From Yersinia aleksiciae (GTDB lineage Bacteria > Pseudomonadota > Gammaproteobacteria > Enterobacterales > Enterobacteriaceae): a DNA stretch of 64,000 bases. Position 1 is the stretch's first letter, and the number at the start of each line of letters is the position of its first letter. Below, one piece after another: positions 51,092 to 62,416 of this stretch. Made by a program: the position numbers and the translations under genes. Where the stretch lies: NCBI RefSeq assembly GCF_001047675.1, contig NZ_CP011975.1, positions 2,458,073-2,522,072 on the forward strand. The letters are read 5' to 3'. The notes beneath the pieces were generated by a model. The model saw only the letters and a list, made by a program, of their open reading frames with translations. It had not been told where the DNA came from and made no database searches.

Positions 51092-52105
51092 TTACTTGGC
51101 TTCTTCATCCGGGAATTTGGCTATAAAGCCTTCCGCGTCTTCAACCATGGATTTAGTTCCCACGAAGAAGGGAGCGCGCTGGTGCAGTTTCTCCGGCACG
51201 ATCTCCAGAATGCGGTTAACCCCATCAGTTGCTTTACCACCGGCTTGCTCTGCCAGGAATGCCATTGGGTTGCATTCGTACAGTAAACGCAGTTTCCCCT
51301 GAGGATGGCTGGCAGTGCTTGGATAAATATAGATGCCGCCTTTCAAAAGGTTACGATGGAAGTCGGCAACCAGTGACCCAATATAGCGCGAGGTATATGG
51401 CCGTTGGGTCGCTTCATCTTGCTCTTGGCAATACTTGATGTATTTCTTCACACCTAGCGGGAATTTAATGTAGTTCCCTTCATTGATGGAGTACATGCAA
51501 CCGGTTGCGGGATAACGCACTTTTTCGCCGGATAAACAGAAAACACCCAGAGATGGATCATAAGTGAAAGTATGAACGCCATAACCTGTGGTATACACCA
51601 ACATAGTTGAAGAGCCATAAACCACATAACCTGCCGCCACCTGCTTGGTGCCCGGTTGCAAGAAGTCAGCTTCAGTAATCGGTGTACCAAATGGGGTGAT
51701 GCGACGATAGATAGAGAAAATAGTACCGACGGACACATTCACGTCAATATTTGATGAGCCATCCAGCGGATCCATCAGAACCACATATTTGGCATTTTCT
51801 GCCCGCCCGCCATCAAAGATAACAATGTCATCTTCTTCTTCTGAGGCGATACCGGCAACTTCACCGCGTGCTTTCAGGGCCGCTTTCAATTTTTCATTGG
51901 CAAACAGATCCAGTTTCATCTGGTCTTCGCCCTGAATATTGGAAACACCGCTGGCACCTAAAATATCAACCAAACCTGCTTTGTTGATATCGCGATGAAT
52001 AATCTTTGCGCCGAGTTTGATTGCTGAAAGTAATGCAGTTAATTCGCCGGTGGCGTGAGAGAAGTCTAGCTGTTTCTCAACGATGAATTCGCCTAACGTT
52101 TTCAT
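51092..52105 (-). CDS. fbp: Fructose-1,6-bisphosphatase class 1
   Basis: Gluconeogenic phosphatase releasing phosphate from fructose 1,6-bisphosphate. 337 aa. Metal-site motifs ASEEEDD (~94-100) and [20 protein letters not shown] (~117-136), plus a sugar-phosphate-binding [13 protein letters not shown]. Divergent from mpl. Confidence 0.98.
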   Translation of the reverse strand: MKTLGEFIVEKQLDFSHATGELTALLSAIKLGAKIIHRDINKAGLVDILGASGVSNIQGEDQMKLDLFANEKLKAALKARGEVAGIASEEEDDIVIFDGGRAENAKYVVLMDPLDGSSNIDVNVSVGTIFSIYRRITPFGTPITEADFLQPGTKQVAAGYVVYGSSTMLVYTTGYGVHTFTYDPSLGVFCLSGEKVRYPATGCMYSINEGNYIKFPLGVKKYIKYCQEQDEATQRPYTSRYIGSLVADFHRNLLKGGIYIYPSTASHPQGKLRLLYECNPMAFLAEQAGGKATDGVNRILEIVPEKLHQRAPFFVGTKSMVEDAEGFIAKFPDEEAK

Positions 52106-52275
52106 GACTCAATCCCTGGATCTACGGTTAAATATCGATTTATTAACGAACAACTCACCTGATGGCAGCAGTGTAGCCCAAAGATAAGAATGATTCATAG
52201 GCAATTCCATTTCTTCTCTTTGATTCTGAGCGGTAGAATGGCTACAAACTCGAAGCTTATTAATACGGAAAATTT

Positions 52276-53661
52276 ATGCGCATTCACATATTAGGTATCT
52301 GCGGCACTTTTATGGGCGGCCTGGCAATGCTTGCCCGTTCATTAGGTCACGAAGTGACGGGAGCGGATGCTAACGTGTATCCACCGATGAGCACACTGCT
52401 GGAGAGTCAAGGGATTGACCTGATCCAGGGATATGATCCGGCTCAACTGAATCCCGCACCAGATTTGGTCATCATCGGCAATGCCATGACCCGTGGTAAC
52501 CCTTGTGTCGAGGCGGTATTAGAGCAAGGAATTCCTTATGTTTCGGGGCCACAATGGCTGCATGACCATGTGTTGCCAGAGCGCTGGGTCTTGGCGATAG
52601 CCGGCACTCATGGCAAGACCACCACGGCCGGAATGGTTGCATGGATACTGGAAGCGTGCGGCTATGAGCCAGGTTTTGTGATTGGTGGAGTGCCGGGCAA
52701 TTTTGATGTCTCAGCGCGTTTAGGTAACAGCCCATTCTTTGTAATAGAAGCTGATGAATATGATTGCGCCTTCTTTGATAAGCGCTCTAAATTCGTTCAC
52801 TACAGCCCAAGAACGCTGGTGATGAATAATCTTGAGTTCGATCATGCGGATATCTTTGATGATCTTAAAGCGATTCAGAAGCAATTCCACCATCTGGTGC
52901 GCTTAGTCCCTGGAAAAGGCAAAATCATCGTGCCAGATAATGATAATCATCTGAAGCAAGTGATGGCTATGGGGTGCTGGAGCGAGCAAGAGTTGGTGGG
53001 GGAAACGGGCAGTTGGTTTGCACGTAAAGTGTCGACCGATGCCAGCGTTTATGAAGTGTTTCTCGATAATGAATTAGTGGGCGAAGTCAGTTGGTCACTG
53101 GTGGGTGAACACAATATGCATAACGGGCTGATGGCTATTGCCGCTGCTCGTCATGTGGGGGTCTTGCCAGCAGATGCTTGCCGGGCGCTGGGTGATTTTA
53201 TTAATGCTCGCCGTCGGCTGGAGTTACGCGGCGAAGCCCATGGTGTCACGGTATATGATGATTTTGCTCACCATCCAACCGCCATACTCGCGACTTTGGC
53301 GGCACTGCGCAGTAAAGTTGGTGGCACCGCACGGATTTTAGCTGTTTTAGAGCCGCGTTCTAACACCATGAAATTGGGGTTATGCAAGAACGAACTGGCC
53401 CCTTCATTGGGTCGTGCGGATGAAGTGTTCCTGTTCCAACCGCAGCATATTCCTTGGCAGGTGGTGGAAGTAGCGGAAGCCTGTATTCAGCCTGCGCATT
53501 GGAGTGCTGATATCGATACTCTAGTCGATATGATTGTGAAGACAGCCCAACCCGGTGATCACATCTTGGTAATGAGTAACGGCGGTTTTGGTGGTATTCA
53601 TGACAAGCTATTGAGTTCACTGAGTAAAAAAGCGGAGTTAGAGGCTGAGTCTCAGGATTAA
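52276..53661 (+). CDS. mpl: UDP-N-acetylmuramate:L-alanyl-gamma-D-glutamyl-meso-diaminopimelate ligase Mpl
   Basis: Recycles murein tripeptide by ligating it to UDP-MurNAc. 461 aa. Mur-ligase P-loop AGTHGKTTTAGM (~114-125), NNLEFDHADIFDD and the C-terminal YDDFAHHPTAI (~329-339). Divergent from fbp, as in E. coli. Confidence 0.97.
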   Translation: MRIHILGICGTFMGGLAMLARSLGHEVTGADANVYPPMSTLLESQGIDLIQGYDPAQLNPAPDLVIIGNAMTRGNPCVEAVLEQGIPYVSGPQWLHDHVLPERWVLAIAGTHGKTTTAGMVAWILEACGYEPGFVIGGVPGNFDVSARLGNSPFFVIEADEYDCAFFDKRSKFVHYSPRTLVMNNLEFDHADIFDDLKAIQKQFHHLVRLVPGKGKIIVPDNDNHLKQVMAMGCWSEQELVGETGSWFARKVSTDASVYEVFLDNELVGEVSWSLVGEHNMHNGLMAIAAARHVGVLPADACRALGDFINARRRLELRGEAHGVTVYDDFAHHPTAILATLAALRSKVGGTARILAVLEPRSNTMKLGLCKNELAPSLGRADEVFLFQPQHIPWQVVEVAEACIQPAHWSADIDTLVDMIVKTAQPGDHILVMSNGGFGGIHDKLLSSLSKKAELEAESQD

Positions 53662-53676
53662 GCAGGATAAAAAAAT

Positions 53677-53693
53677 CCCCCGCATAGCGGGGG
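53677..53693 (-). terminator. GC hairpin after mpl, oriented for the minus strand
   Basis: CCCCCGC (53677-53683) pairs with GCGGGGG (53687-53693). On the minus strand the stem is followed by ATTTTTTTATCC, a proper U-tract; on the plus strand there is none. Confidence 0.65.
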
Positions 53694-53834
53694 TAAAGGG
53701 GTCGTCGGATAGACGACGAGGGATTATTCAGTTGCGATGTTCACTTAGCTCACCGATTCAATTAATACTCTATTCAATAGGCTGAAAATGACTTTTCTCT
53801 CTATTTTCAACCGATTGAGTAAACCATCAAACTC

Positions 53835-53869
53835 GAAAGTATGCCCCTTCGAACGGGGCATATACTTTC
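53835..53869 (-). terminator. Hairpin downstream of yhcN
   Basis: GAAAGTATGCCCC (53835-53847) pairs with GGGGCATA..ACTTTC (53855-53869) with a two-base bulge. It lies 18 bases beyond the yhcN stop. Confidence 0.5.
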
Positions 53870-53886
53870 ATTCTTAGCACATAATC

Positions 53887-54150
53887 TTATTTGTAAGCTT
53901 TAGCCGTGGCGTGCCAGTTATTTTCTTCACGCACTTCGATGACTTTATAAGCTTTAGCGCCCATGGCATCTGCTTTATCAGACAGTGCCTGACGAATATC
54001 AGATGGTGCACCATTCAGGCCACTAACGGTAATAGTGCCAATTGGCTGCATGCTAGCGGCTTGAGTGTCATTGATAGAATCAGCTGCAAACACACCAAAT
54101 GACAGTGCAGATAGAATGCTCATGGTTGCGATAGTAGTTTTAATATTCAT
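53887..54150 (-). CDS. yhcN: DUF1471 periplasmic protein YhcN
   Basis: Small secreted stress protein, linked in E. coli to peroxide and acid stress. 87 aa. Signal peptide cleaved after VFA (residue 22), then a DUF1471 domain with IGTITVSGLNGAPSDIRQAL and AKAYKVIEVREENNWHATAKAY. Located next to argR as in E. coli. A CRP-like palindrome lies about 41 bases upstream of the start. Confidence 0.92.
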   Translation of the reverse strand: MNIKTTIATMSILSALSFGVFAADSINDTQAASMQPIGTITVSGLNGAPSDIRQALSDKADAMGAKAYKVIEVREENNWHATAKAYK

Positions 54151-54566
54151 GTTATTACCTCTATTTATTCTTTTATCACTTCAAAGGAAGTGTGATTTAC
54201 GTCACGAAAATGAGTATACATCTAGTAACTGAGAATATTAATAGCGCGCTAATAATATTTAACGTCACTTTATCGATGGTTACTACTTTTTAAGAACAAA
54301 AAGGAATAAAAAATGACTAAAAAACAACAGGTTTTAGTTAAAAGTTAATATTTTCAAATGGATAAGTGTTTTTGACTAAAAGTGCGAACGGATGCGGTGA
54401 GTTTGACCATTGAGAGATAAAAATCAGTGTTATCTTGCGGTTTTAGAGGTAATGGATAGTGATATGCCCTATTTGACTATGAAAAGTCAGGATGAGGGGG
54501 CAGGGACGATAGGTGTTAAATAGAAATTATGCGGCACATATGGCCGCATAATATTAAAAAGTGGAA
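54151..54566. other. yhcN-argR intergenic region
   Basis: 416 bases. A CRP-like site (54191-54206) is present near yhcN. The rest is AT-rich and holds no gene or repeat that I can support. Confidence 0.5.
54191..54206 (-). promoter_or_regulatory. CRP-like operator upstream of yhcN
   Basis: TGTGA-TTTACG-TCACG matches the TGTGA-N6-TCACA consensus at 9 of 10 defined positions. Confidence 0.5.
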
Positions 54567-55500
<934 letters not shown>

Positions 55501-56439
55501 ATGAAAGTTGCAGTTCTCGGTGCCGCTGGTGGTATCGGCCAGGCCCTCGCTCTTCTTCTCAAGACCCAGCTTCCTTCAGGTTCAGATCTTTCTTTATATG
55601 ATATCGCACCGGTAACCCCTGGTGTTGCGGTTGATCTGAGCCATATCCCGACCGCTGTTAATATCAAAGGCTTCAGCGGCGAAGATGCTACCCCAGCACT
55701 ACAAGGGGCCGATATTGTTCTGATTTCTGCTGGTGTTGCTCGTAAGCCAGGCATGGATCGTTCAGATCTGTTCAATGTTAATGCCGGTATCGTTCGTAAT
55801 CTGGTTGAGCAAATTGCGCGTACTTGCCCTAACGCTTTAATTGGCATCATTACCAACCCAGTTAACACGACTGTCGCGATCGCAGCAGAAGTACTGAAAA
55901 AAGCCGGTGTTTACGACAAAAACAAATTATTTGGTATTACGACACTGGATACCATTCGCTCAAACACCTTCGTTGCTGAATTAAAAGGTAAGCAGCCTCA
56001 GGATATCGAAGTGCCTGTTATCGGCGGTCACTCTGGGGTAACCATCCTGCCATTGCTGTCACAAATTCCAGGTGTTAGCTTTACAGAGCAGGAAGTTGCC
56101 TCTCTGACTAAGCGCATTCAGAACGCAGGGACTGAAGTTGTTGAAGCAAAAGCCGGTGGCGGGTCAGCAACACTCTCTATGGGTCAGGCTGCGGCACGTT
56201 TTGGCCTTTCTCTGGTTCGTGCTCTACAAGGCGAAAGCAATGTTGTTGAATGTTCTTACGTTGAAGGCGATGGCAAATATGCCCGCTTCTTTGCTCAACC
56301 AATTCTGCTGGGCAAAAATGGCGTTGCAGAACGTAAAGATATCGGCAAACTGAGTGCTTTTGAGCAGAAAGCGCTGGAAAGTATGCTTGATGTATTGCAC
56401 CAAGATATCGAGTTGGGCGAGAAGTTCGTCAATAAGTAA
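55501..56439 (+). CDS. mdh: Malate dehydrogenase
   Basis: NAD-dependent TCA-cycle enzyme. 312 aa, the E. coli length. GAAGGIGQ near the N-terminus (7-14), [15 protein letters not shown] (~75-89), catalytic His in [13 protein letters not shown] (~174-186). AAGGAG precedes the ATG. Divergent from argR. An ERIC-type repeat begins directly at the stop codon. Confidence 0.99.
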   Translation: MKVAVLGAAGGIGQALALLLKTQLPSGSDLSLYDIAPVTPGVAVDLSHIPTAVNIKGFSGEDATPALQGADIVLISAGVARKPGMDRSDLFNVNAGIVRNLVEQIARTCPNALIGIITNPVNTTVAIAAEVLKKAGVYDKNKLFGITTLDTIRSNTFVAELKGKQPQDIEVPVIGGHSGVTILPLLSQIPGVSFTEQEVASLTKRIQNAGTEVVEAKAGGGSATLSMGQAAARFGLSLVRALQGESNVVECSYVEGDGKYARFFAQPILLGKNGVAERKDIGKLSAFEQKALESMLDVLHQDIELGEKFVNK

Positions 56440-56563
56440 TATACCTTTTACATGGCGTTGCAAAGGTGCAAGCGACACCCGCTCACCGACTCTCTGATTC
56501 GAGTTAGCTTGTTGGGTTTTGTTCGTTTACTGCCTTACTGCAACGCCAATGATTTTAGGTATA
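56440..56563. repeat. ERIC-type palindromic repeat (full length, degenerate)
   Basis: 124 bases with imperfect terminal inverted repeats: TATACCT...TGGCGTTGCA on the left (56440-56462) and TGCAACGCCA...AGGTATA on the right (56539-56563). The interior CGCTCACCGACTC resembles the conserved ERIC core. Inserted immediately after the mdh stop. Confidence 0.65.
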
Positions 56564-56614
56564 AGTAACACTGTGTGGAAGTTGGGGTAGCACTGCCCCT
56601 AAAATGACATGATC

Positions 56615-56646
56615 AACCGCCGAAGCGACTCATCGGCGGTTTTTTT
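56615..56646 (+). terminator. Terminator between mdh and sfsB
   Basis: AACCGCCGA (56615-56623) pairs with TCGGCGGTT (56633-56641), followed by a T run. It abuts the sfsB stop codon. Confidence 0.85.
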
Positions 56647-56920
56647 ATGCCGAAACAATAGGCTGCCGTATCCTCACCTTTCGGTCAATAAGTGCCCCTG
56701 TTTTGGCATCAAAATAGCGTGTTGGCCAGATTTCAGAAGGATGAATGTTCAGACATTCTGCAATCAACCATTCCCCCTTTGGCCAGGGGCGAGTCAATGC
56801 ATTGGCCAATGTAGATGAACTTAATCCCGCTTTGCGAGAAAGTGCGGCCAGAGTTGTCCCCTCCTTACGTAGTGCGGCAATGATGTCGGCTGGGTGCCAA
56901 TCAGATTTCCTTAAAATCAT
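56645..56920 (-). CDS. sfsB: Ner-like DNA-binding protein SfsB (Nlp)
   Basis: Homologue of phage Mu Ner. 91 aa. One helix-turn-helix domain: WHPADIIAALRKEGTTLAAL, SRKAGLSSSTLANALTRPWP and a WLIAECLNIHPSEIWPTRYF end, close to E. coli Nlp/SfsB, which stimulates maltose genes when overexpressed. It keeps the E. coli position near ispB. It diverges from another Mu-type regulator. Confidence 0.92.
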   Translation of the reverse strand: MILRKSDWHPADIIAALRKEGTTLAALSRKAGLSSSTLANALTRPWPKGEWLIAECLNIHPSEIWPTRYFDAKTGALIDRKVRIRQPIVSA

Positions 56921-57008
56921 CTTTAATCCTTTTTTTTTCTAAGCAGTTGGCGCGTTAGTGATATAAATAACGGTACATTGTTAATCGGAACGTGAACACA
57001 AAGTAACC

Positions 57009-57062
57009 ATTTAGAAAGATCATATCATTTATTTTCTGAAAAATTTTAAATGTTTTCTAAAT
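57009..57062. promoter_or_regulatory. Operator-like inverted repeats between sfsB and the MuA-N-type gene
   Basis: ATTTAGAAA (57009-57017) and TTTCTAAAT (57054-57062) are exact inverted copies. Between them TTTTCTGAAAA (~57033-57043) adds a third TTTCT/AGAAA motif, so the motifs recur about every 20 bases. Likely binding sites for one or both flanking regulators. Confidence 0.45.
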
Positions 57063-57103
57063 ATTCCTTTTTTGTGTCACAACGCATACTAGGAAGCAAC
57101 GCC

Positions 57104-57445
57104 ATGAAAAAAGAGTGGTTTGCCGCTAAGGAATTGGCAGGTCTTGAGGGGTTACCGTCATCACCACAAGGAATAAACCTCATGGCCAAACGTGAGGGAT
57201 GGGAACAGCGTCGCCGCCGTGGTGTTCAGGGAAAGGCTGTGGAGTATCATGTTGAAAGCTTGCCCAGTACGATACTGAATTCATTGCAGCTAAGGGAAGA
57301 ACCAGCACAATACATGCCGGTACGGCAAGATCCAGTGAACATATGGATAGAAGCCTATTACCAACTCACCGAAGCTGAACGTGCACAGGTCATTGCATTT
57401 TTACTGCGTGAAGGGGTTGGGGCGCTAATGAAACGCTTGGTTTGA
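57104..57445 (+). CDS. Mu transposase/repressor N-terminal-type DNA-binding regulator
   Basis: 113 aa from ATG 57104, preceded by AGGAAG at good spacing; a longer frame starts at 57050. Residues 1-65 (EWFAAKELAGLEGLPSSPQG, IN-LMAKREGWEQRRRRGV, GKAVEYHVESLP) match the winged helix shared by the Mu c repressor and MuA. The rest (VNIWIEAYYQLTEAERAQVI...FLLREGVGALMKRL) is a helical tail with no transposase domain. It is a stand-alone regulator, probably domesticated. Target unknown. Confidence 0.82.
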   Translation: MKKEWFAAKELAGLEGLPSSPQGINLMAKREGWEQRRRRGVQGKAVEYHVESLPSTILNSLQLREEPAQYMPVRQDPVNIWIEAYYQLTEAERAQVIAFLLREGVGALMKRLV

Positions 57446-57508
57446 ATGGTGAAATCGGGGAGCAAAGATAAACTCGGGAAGTTATGCCCCGAGTTTCTTA
57501 ATGGTTTC

Positions 57509-58480
57509 TTAAAATGCGCGTTGTACAGAGATATGAGCCAACCCTTCGAGCGCCAGTCGATACTCACTTTCTGGCAGAATCTGTAACGCGGCAATGGCTT
57601 TATCCGCCTCTTCTTCAGCACGCTGACGTGTATAGTCCAATGAACCACACTGCTGCATGGCTGCCAGGACGGGCTCAAGTAGATGGCGGCCATTCCCCTG
57701 CTCGATAGCTTGCCGAATCATCGCCTCTTGCTCTGGGGTACCATTACGCATCGCATGCAGTAATGGGAGTGTCGGTTTGCCCTCGTTCAGGTCATCACCG
57801 GTATTTTTGCCCAAAGTGGTGCCATCAGAACTGTAATCCAGCAGATCATCAATCAACTGGAAAGCGGTTCCCAGATAGCGGCCATAATTCTGCAACGCCA
57901 ACTCTTGCTCTTCACTGGCATTCGCTAATACTGCTGCTGATTGTGAAGCGGCTTCGAATAAGCGGGCAGTTTTGCTGTAAATGACCTGCATATAGTTTTC
58001 TTCAGTGATATCAGGGTTATTACAGTTCATTAACTGCAATACTTCACCTTCAGCAATGACATTCGTTGCTTCTGACATCAATGTAAGAACGCGCAGTGAC
58101 TCCAGGCCAGTCATCATCTGGAATGAGCGGGTATAGATATAATCACCCACCAATACACTAGCAGCATTACCAAATGCCGCGTTTGCCGTCGCTTTACCTC
58201 GGCGCATATCGGACTCATCAACCACATCATCGTGTAGCAGCGTTGCGGTGTGGATAAATTCAATCAATGCTGCGACGGTGATATGTTTACTGCCCTGATA
58301 GCGCAGTGCTCTGGCAACCAAAACGGCGATCATGGGGCGAATGCGTTTTCCGCCACCACTGATAATGTAATGGCCCAATTGATTGATGAGGACGACATCA
58401 GAGTTCAATTGCTCGAGAATTGTTGTGTTTACTGCCGCCATATCTGGCGCGGTTAACTCGATAATCTTTTCTAGGTTCAT
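57509..58480 (-). CDS. ispB: Octaprenyl diphosphate synthase IspB
   Basis: Makes the C40 side chain of ubiquinone and menaquinone; essential in E. coli. 323 aa. First aspartate-rich motif HDDVVDESDMRRG (~84-96), second LIDDLLDY (~210-217), and GGGKRIRP near residue 43. Divergent from rplU. Confidence 0.98.
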   Translation of the reverse strand: MNLEKIIELTAPDMAAVNTTILEQLNSDVVLINQLGHYIISGGGKRIRPMIAVLVARALRYQGSKHITVAALIEFIHTATLLHDDVVDESDMRRGKATANAAFGNAASVLVGDYIYTRSFQMMTGLESLRVLTLMSEATNVIAEGEVLQLMNCNNPDITEENYMQVIYSKTARLFEAASQSAAVLANASEEQELALQNYGRYLGTAFQLIDDLLDYSSDGTTLGKNTGDDLNEGKPTLPLLHAMRNGTPEQEAMIRQAIEQGNGRHLLEPVLAAMQQCGSLDYTRQRAEEEADKAIAALQILPESEYRLALEGLAHISVQRAF

Positions 58481-58637
58481 TGTTATATTCAGCTGTTTTT
58501 CTCTTTAACTGCGATGAGATTACCGCCCACATTATTACATGACGCTCCCTGAGGCCATGATTGTACTTGAAAAATCCATCAAATAAATGAGATGTAATAA
58601 ACTGTGCTTTTTTTCTTCTCTTGGACTGATTATATAC

Positions 58638-58666
58638 TTGTCATTCACTACGTTTTTGCGTAGAAT
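58638..58666 (+). promoter_or_regulatory. Sigma70 promoter of rplU-rpmA
   Basis: TTGTCA (58638-58643), a 17-base spacer, and TAGAAT (58661-58666). The GC-rich discriminator TCGCGCCC is typical of stringently controlled translation genes. Confidence 0.75.
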
Positions 58667-58682
58667 TCGCGCCCTATTGTGA

Positions 58683-59051
<369 letters not shown>

Positions 59052-59058
59052 GATTTAG

Positions 59059-59328
<270 letters not shown>

Positions 59329-59354
59329 GCCTTTCGCGTCTTGTAAATAGATAT

Positions 59355-59385
59355 AAGCCCTGCAATTTTGTTGCGGGGCTTTTTA
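59355..59385 (+). terminator. Terminator after rpmA
   Basis: AAGCCCTGCAA (59355-59365) pairs with TTGCGGGGCTT (59371-59381), one G-U pair, followed by T residues. Confidence 0.85.
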
Positions 59386-59414
59386 CATTTCTAGTTCTCC
59401 CCACCCGGTAAAAA

Positions 59415-60374
59415 ATGGATACGAAACAGCAGGCTGGTTTAGGTATTTTTCTGGCACTAACCACTGCCGTATTCTGGGGTGCGCTGCCGATCGCAATGAA
59501 GCAAGTGCTCGAAGTTATGGAGCCTTTCACTATTGTCTGGTACCGCTTTTCGATGGCGGCTATTGGCTTAGGGGTCATTCTGGCTTCGCGTCGTCAATTG
59601 CCCTCCCTTAAACTTTTTCGCCAACGTCGCTGGCTGCTATTACTGATAGTTGCGACCTGCGGCCTGCTGGGGAACTTCATCTTTTTCAGCTCATCTTTAC
59701 AATACCTTAGCCCGACGACATCTCAGGTTATTGGACAGCTCTCACCTGTAGGGATGATGATTGCCAGTGTACTGATTCTAAAAGAGCGGATGCGTGTCAC
59801 TCAGGTTATTGGCGCGGTTATGCTGATTTGCGGTCTGTTACTGTTTTTTAATACCAGTTTGCACGAAATTTTTACCCGCTTGACTGATTACACACTTGGC
59901 GTGGTATTGGGCGTCTGTGCAGCCACCGTCTGGGTGAGTTATGGCGTTGCCCAGAAAGTGCTATTAAGACGTATGGCATCGCAACAAATACTATTATTAC
60001 TGTACGTTTTGTGTGCGATTGCACTGTTCCCGATGGCGAAGCCCGCCGTTATTTTCCAGCTAAATGGGTGGCAGTTCGCCTGTTTACTGTTTTGTGGGGT
60101 TAATACTCTGGTCGGTTATGGCGCTTTAGCTGAGGCTATGGCGCGCTGGCAGGCCGCACAGGTGAGCGCACTTGTCACGTTAACGCCGCTGTTTACCTTG
60201 TTCTTTTCAATTTTATTGGCGCTGATTTGGCCCGATAACTTTGTCGCACCGCCCCTCAACCTTGTGGGATATGTAGGTGCATTTGTCGTGGTGGCAGGAG
60301 CCATGTTCTCTGCCATTGGACATCGTTGGTGGCCACGTCGGGCAGAAATCACCTTGGTTACACCGCAAAAATAG
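59415..60374 (+). CDS. yhbE: EamA-family (DMT) transporter YhbE
   Basis: Inner-membrane drug/metabolite transporter-superfamily protein of unknown substrate. 319 aa with about ten hydrophobic helices arranged as two EamA repeats (~8-140 and ~155-300). Conserved segments include TAVFWGALPIAMKQVL, PTTSQVIGQLSPVGMMIAS and the second-repeat YGALAEAMARWQAAQVSAL. Lies between rpmA and obgE as in E. coli, with one extra small gene following. Confidence 0.92.
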   Translation: MDTKQQAGLGIFLALTTAVFWGALPIAMKQVLEVMEPFTIVWYRFSMAAIGLGVILASRRQLPSLKLFRQRRWLLLLIVATCGLLGNFIFFSSSLQYLSPTTSQVIGQLSPVGMMIASVLILKERMRVTQVIGAVMLICGLLLFFNTSLHEIFTRLTDYTLGVVLGVCAATVWVSYGVAQKVLLRRMASQQILLLLYVLCAIALFPMAKPAVIFQLNGWQFACLLFCGVNTLVGYGALAEAMARWQAAQVSALVTLTPLFTLFFSILLALIWPDNFVAPPLNLVGYVGAFVVVAGAMFSAIGHRWWPRRAEITLVTPQK

Positions 60375-60569
60375 TAGTTCAGTGAATGAGTTATGGCGTC
60401 TCATTTTCTGACGGTTTTTGTGGCATCAATTTAATTGTGATTCTGCCAAAAAGTATCGCTGGTGGTGCCGGATTTCCAATTCAGAAATGTCACCTTTGCA
60501 TGTATATTGTGCTCATCTTAACTGGCTAGCATCGCAGGATTAATGCAGCCAATGACGAGTGAATAACAA

Positions 60570-60845
60570 ATGACACAGAGTTTTGAAGATACCAGCCAAC
60601 CCTTACGCTGGCTGGATTATAAGGTAAAAGTTACTGCTCGACCGTCGGGAATTTTTGGTGATGATGAGCGTTGCTACAGCTTCTTTGTTGACTCAGGTCT
60701 TGTCTGGCCTGTCGACTATATTGATGAAGATGGCCGCATCTGGCTGGCACTGCAATATAGCGAAGATCATTTCGAGACACTGCGTCTTGAAGAAGGTAGC
60801 TACCATCGTATCCCTTGTGACATTTCCTACGCAATCCATAAGTAA
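60570..60845 (+). CDS. Small conserved-looking protein of unknown function
   Basis: Not recognised. 91 aa, soluble and acidic, no signal peptide or membrane segment, predicted mostly beta: LRWLDYKVKVTARPSGIFGD, RCYSFFVDSGLVWPVDYI, DGRIWLALQYSEDHFETLRL, YHRIPCDISYAI. Two cysteines. The start has no strong Shine-Dalgarno (AATAACAA); the frame reads like a genuine protein along its whole length. It occupies the yhbE-obgE gap, where E. coli has no such gene as I know it. Confidence 0.7.
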   Translation: MTQSFEDTSQPLRWLDYKVKVTARPSGIFGDDERCYSFFVDSGLVWPVDYIDEDGRIWLALQYSEDHFETLRLEEGSYHRIPCDISYAIHK

Positions 60846-61156
60846 ACGCCGAATGTTGCTGTAAAACGCCACCGGTTTGCGCTGTCTGCCGAGGTATCGG
60901 CAGGCTGCTTGCAGCCATTCCAGCCAAAAGGGCGCTTTTTTCGGATTGATTGTCTACTTTTAATACAGATGAAATTTCCCATAGAAGCGAGTATAATACG
61001 CGCCCTTGTTCGTGCCGGTTCTGGTGCGTTCGTGTTTTTTCGATATACCGTATAAGCTTGGTGTATCACGAGAGCTAGAAAATACGCCGAAAAGAACCGA
61101 TAAAGTTAATGTAAAACAAGTAGATAAAATCTATTGGTTTTTTACGGAGAAAGTGA
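60846..61156. other. Region between the small unknown gene and obgE
   Basis: 311 bases. A -10-like TATAAT (60992-60997) followed by a GC-rich ACGCGCCC discriminator suggests the obgE promoter, though no good -35 is visible at 17 bases. GCAGGCTGCTTGCAGCC (near 60900) can form a short hairpin after the upstream gene. Confidence 0.45.
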
Positions 61157-62335
<1,179 letters not shown>

Positions 62336-62375
62336 GTTCCCCCATCATTAGTCGGTTATACCGTATGATTTGAAC

Positions 62376-62405
62376 AAGGGCTGCCATTTATGGTGGCCCT
62401 TTTGT
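62376..62405 (+). terminator. Terminator between obgE and basS
   Basis: AAGGGC (62376-62381) pairs with GCCCTT at the base, and CCAT with ATGG near the tip, followed by TTGTTTG. It lies between convergent genes. Confidence 0.8.
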
Positions 62406-62416
62406 TTGAGCTGATA

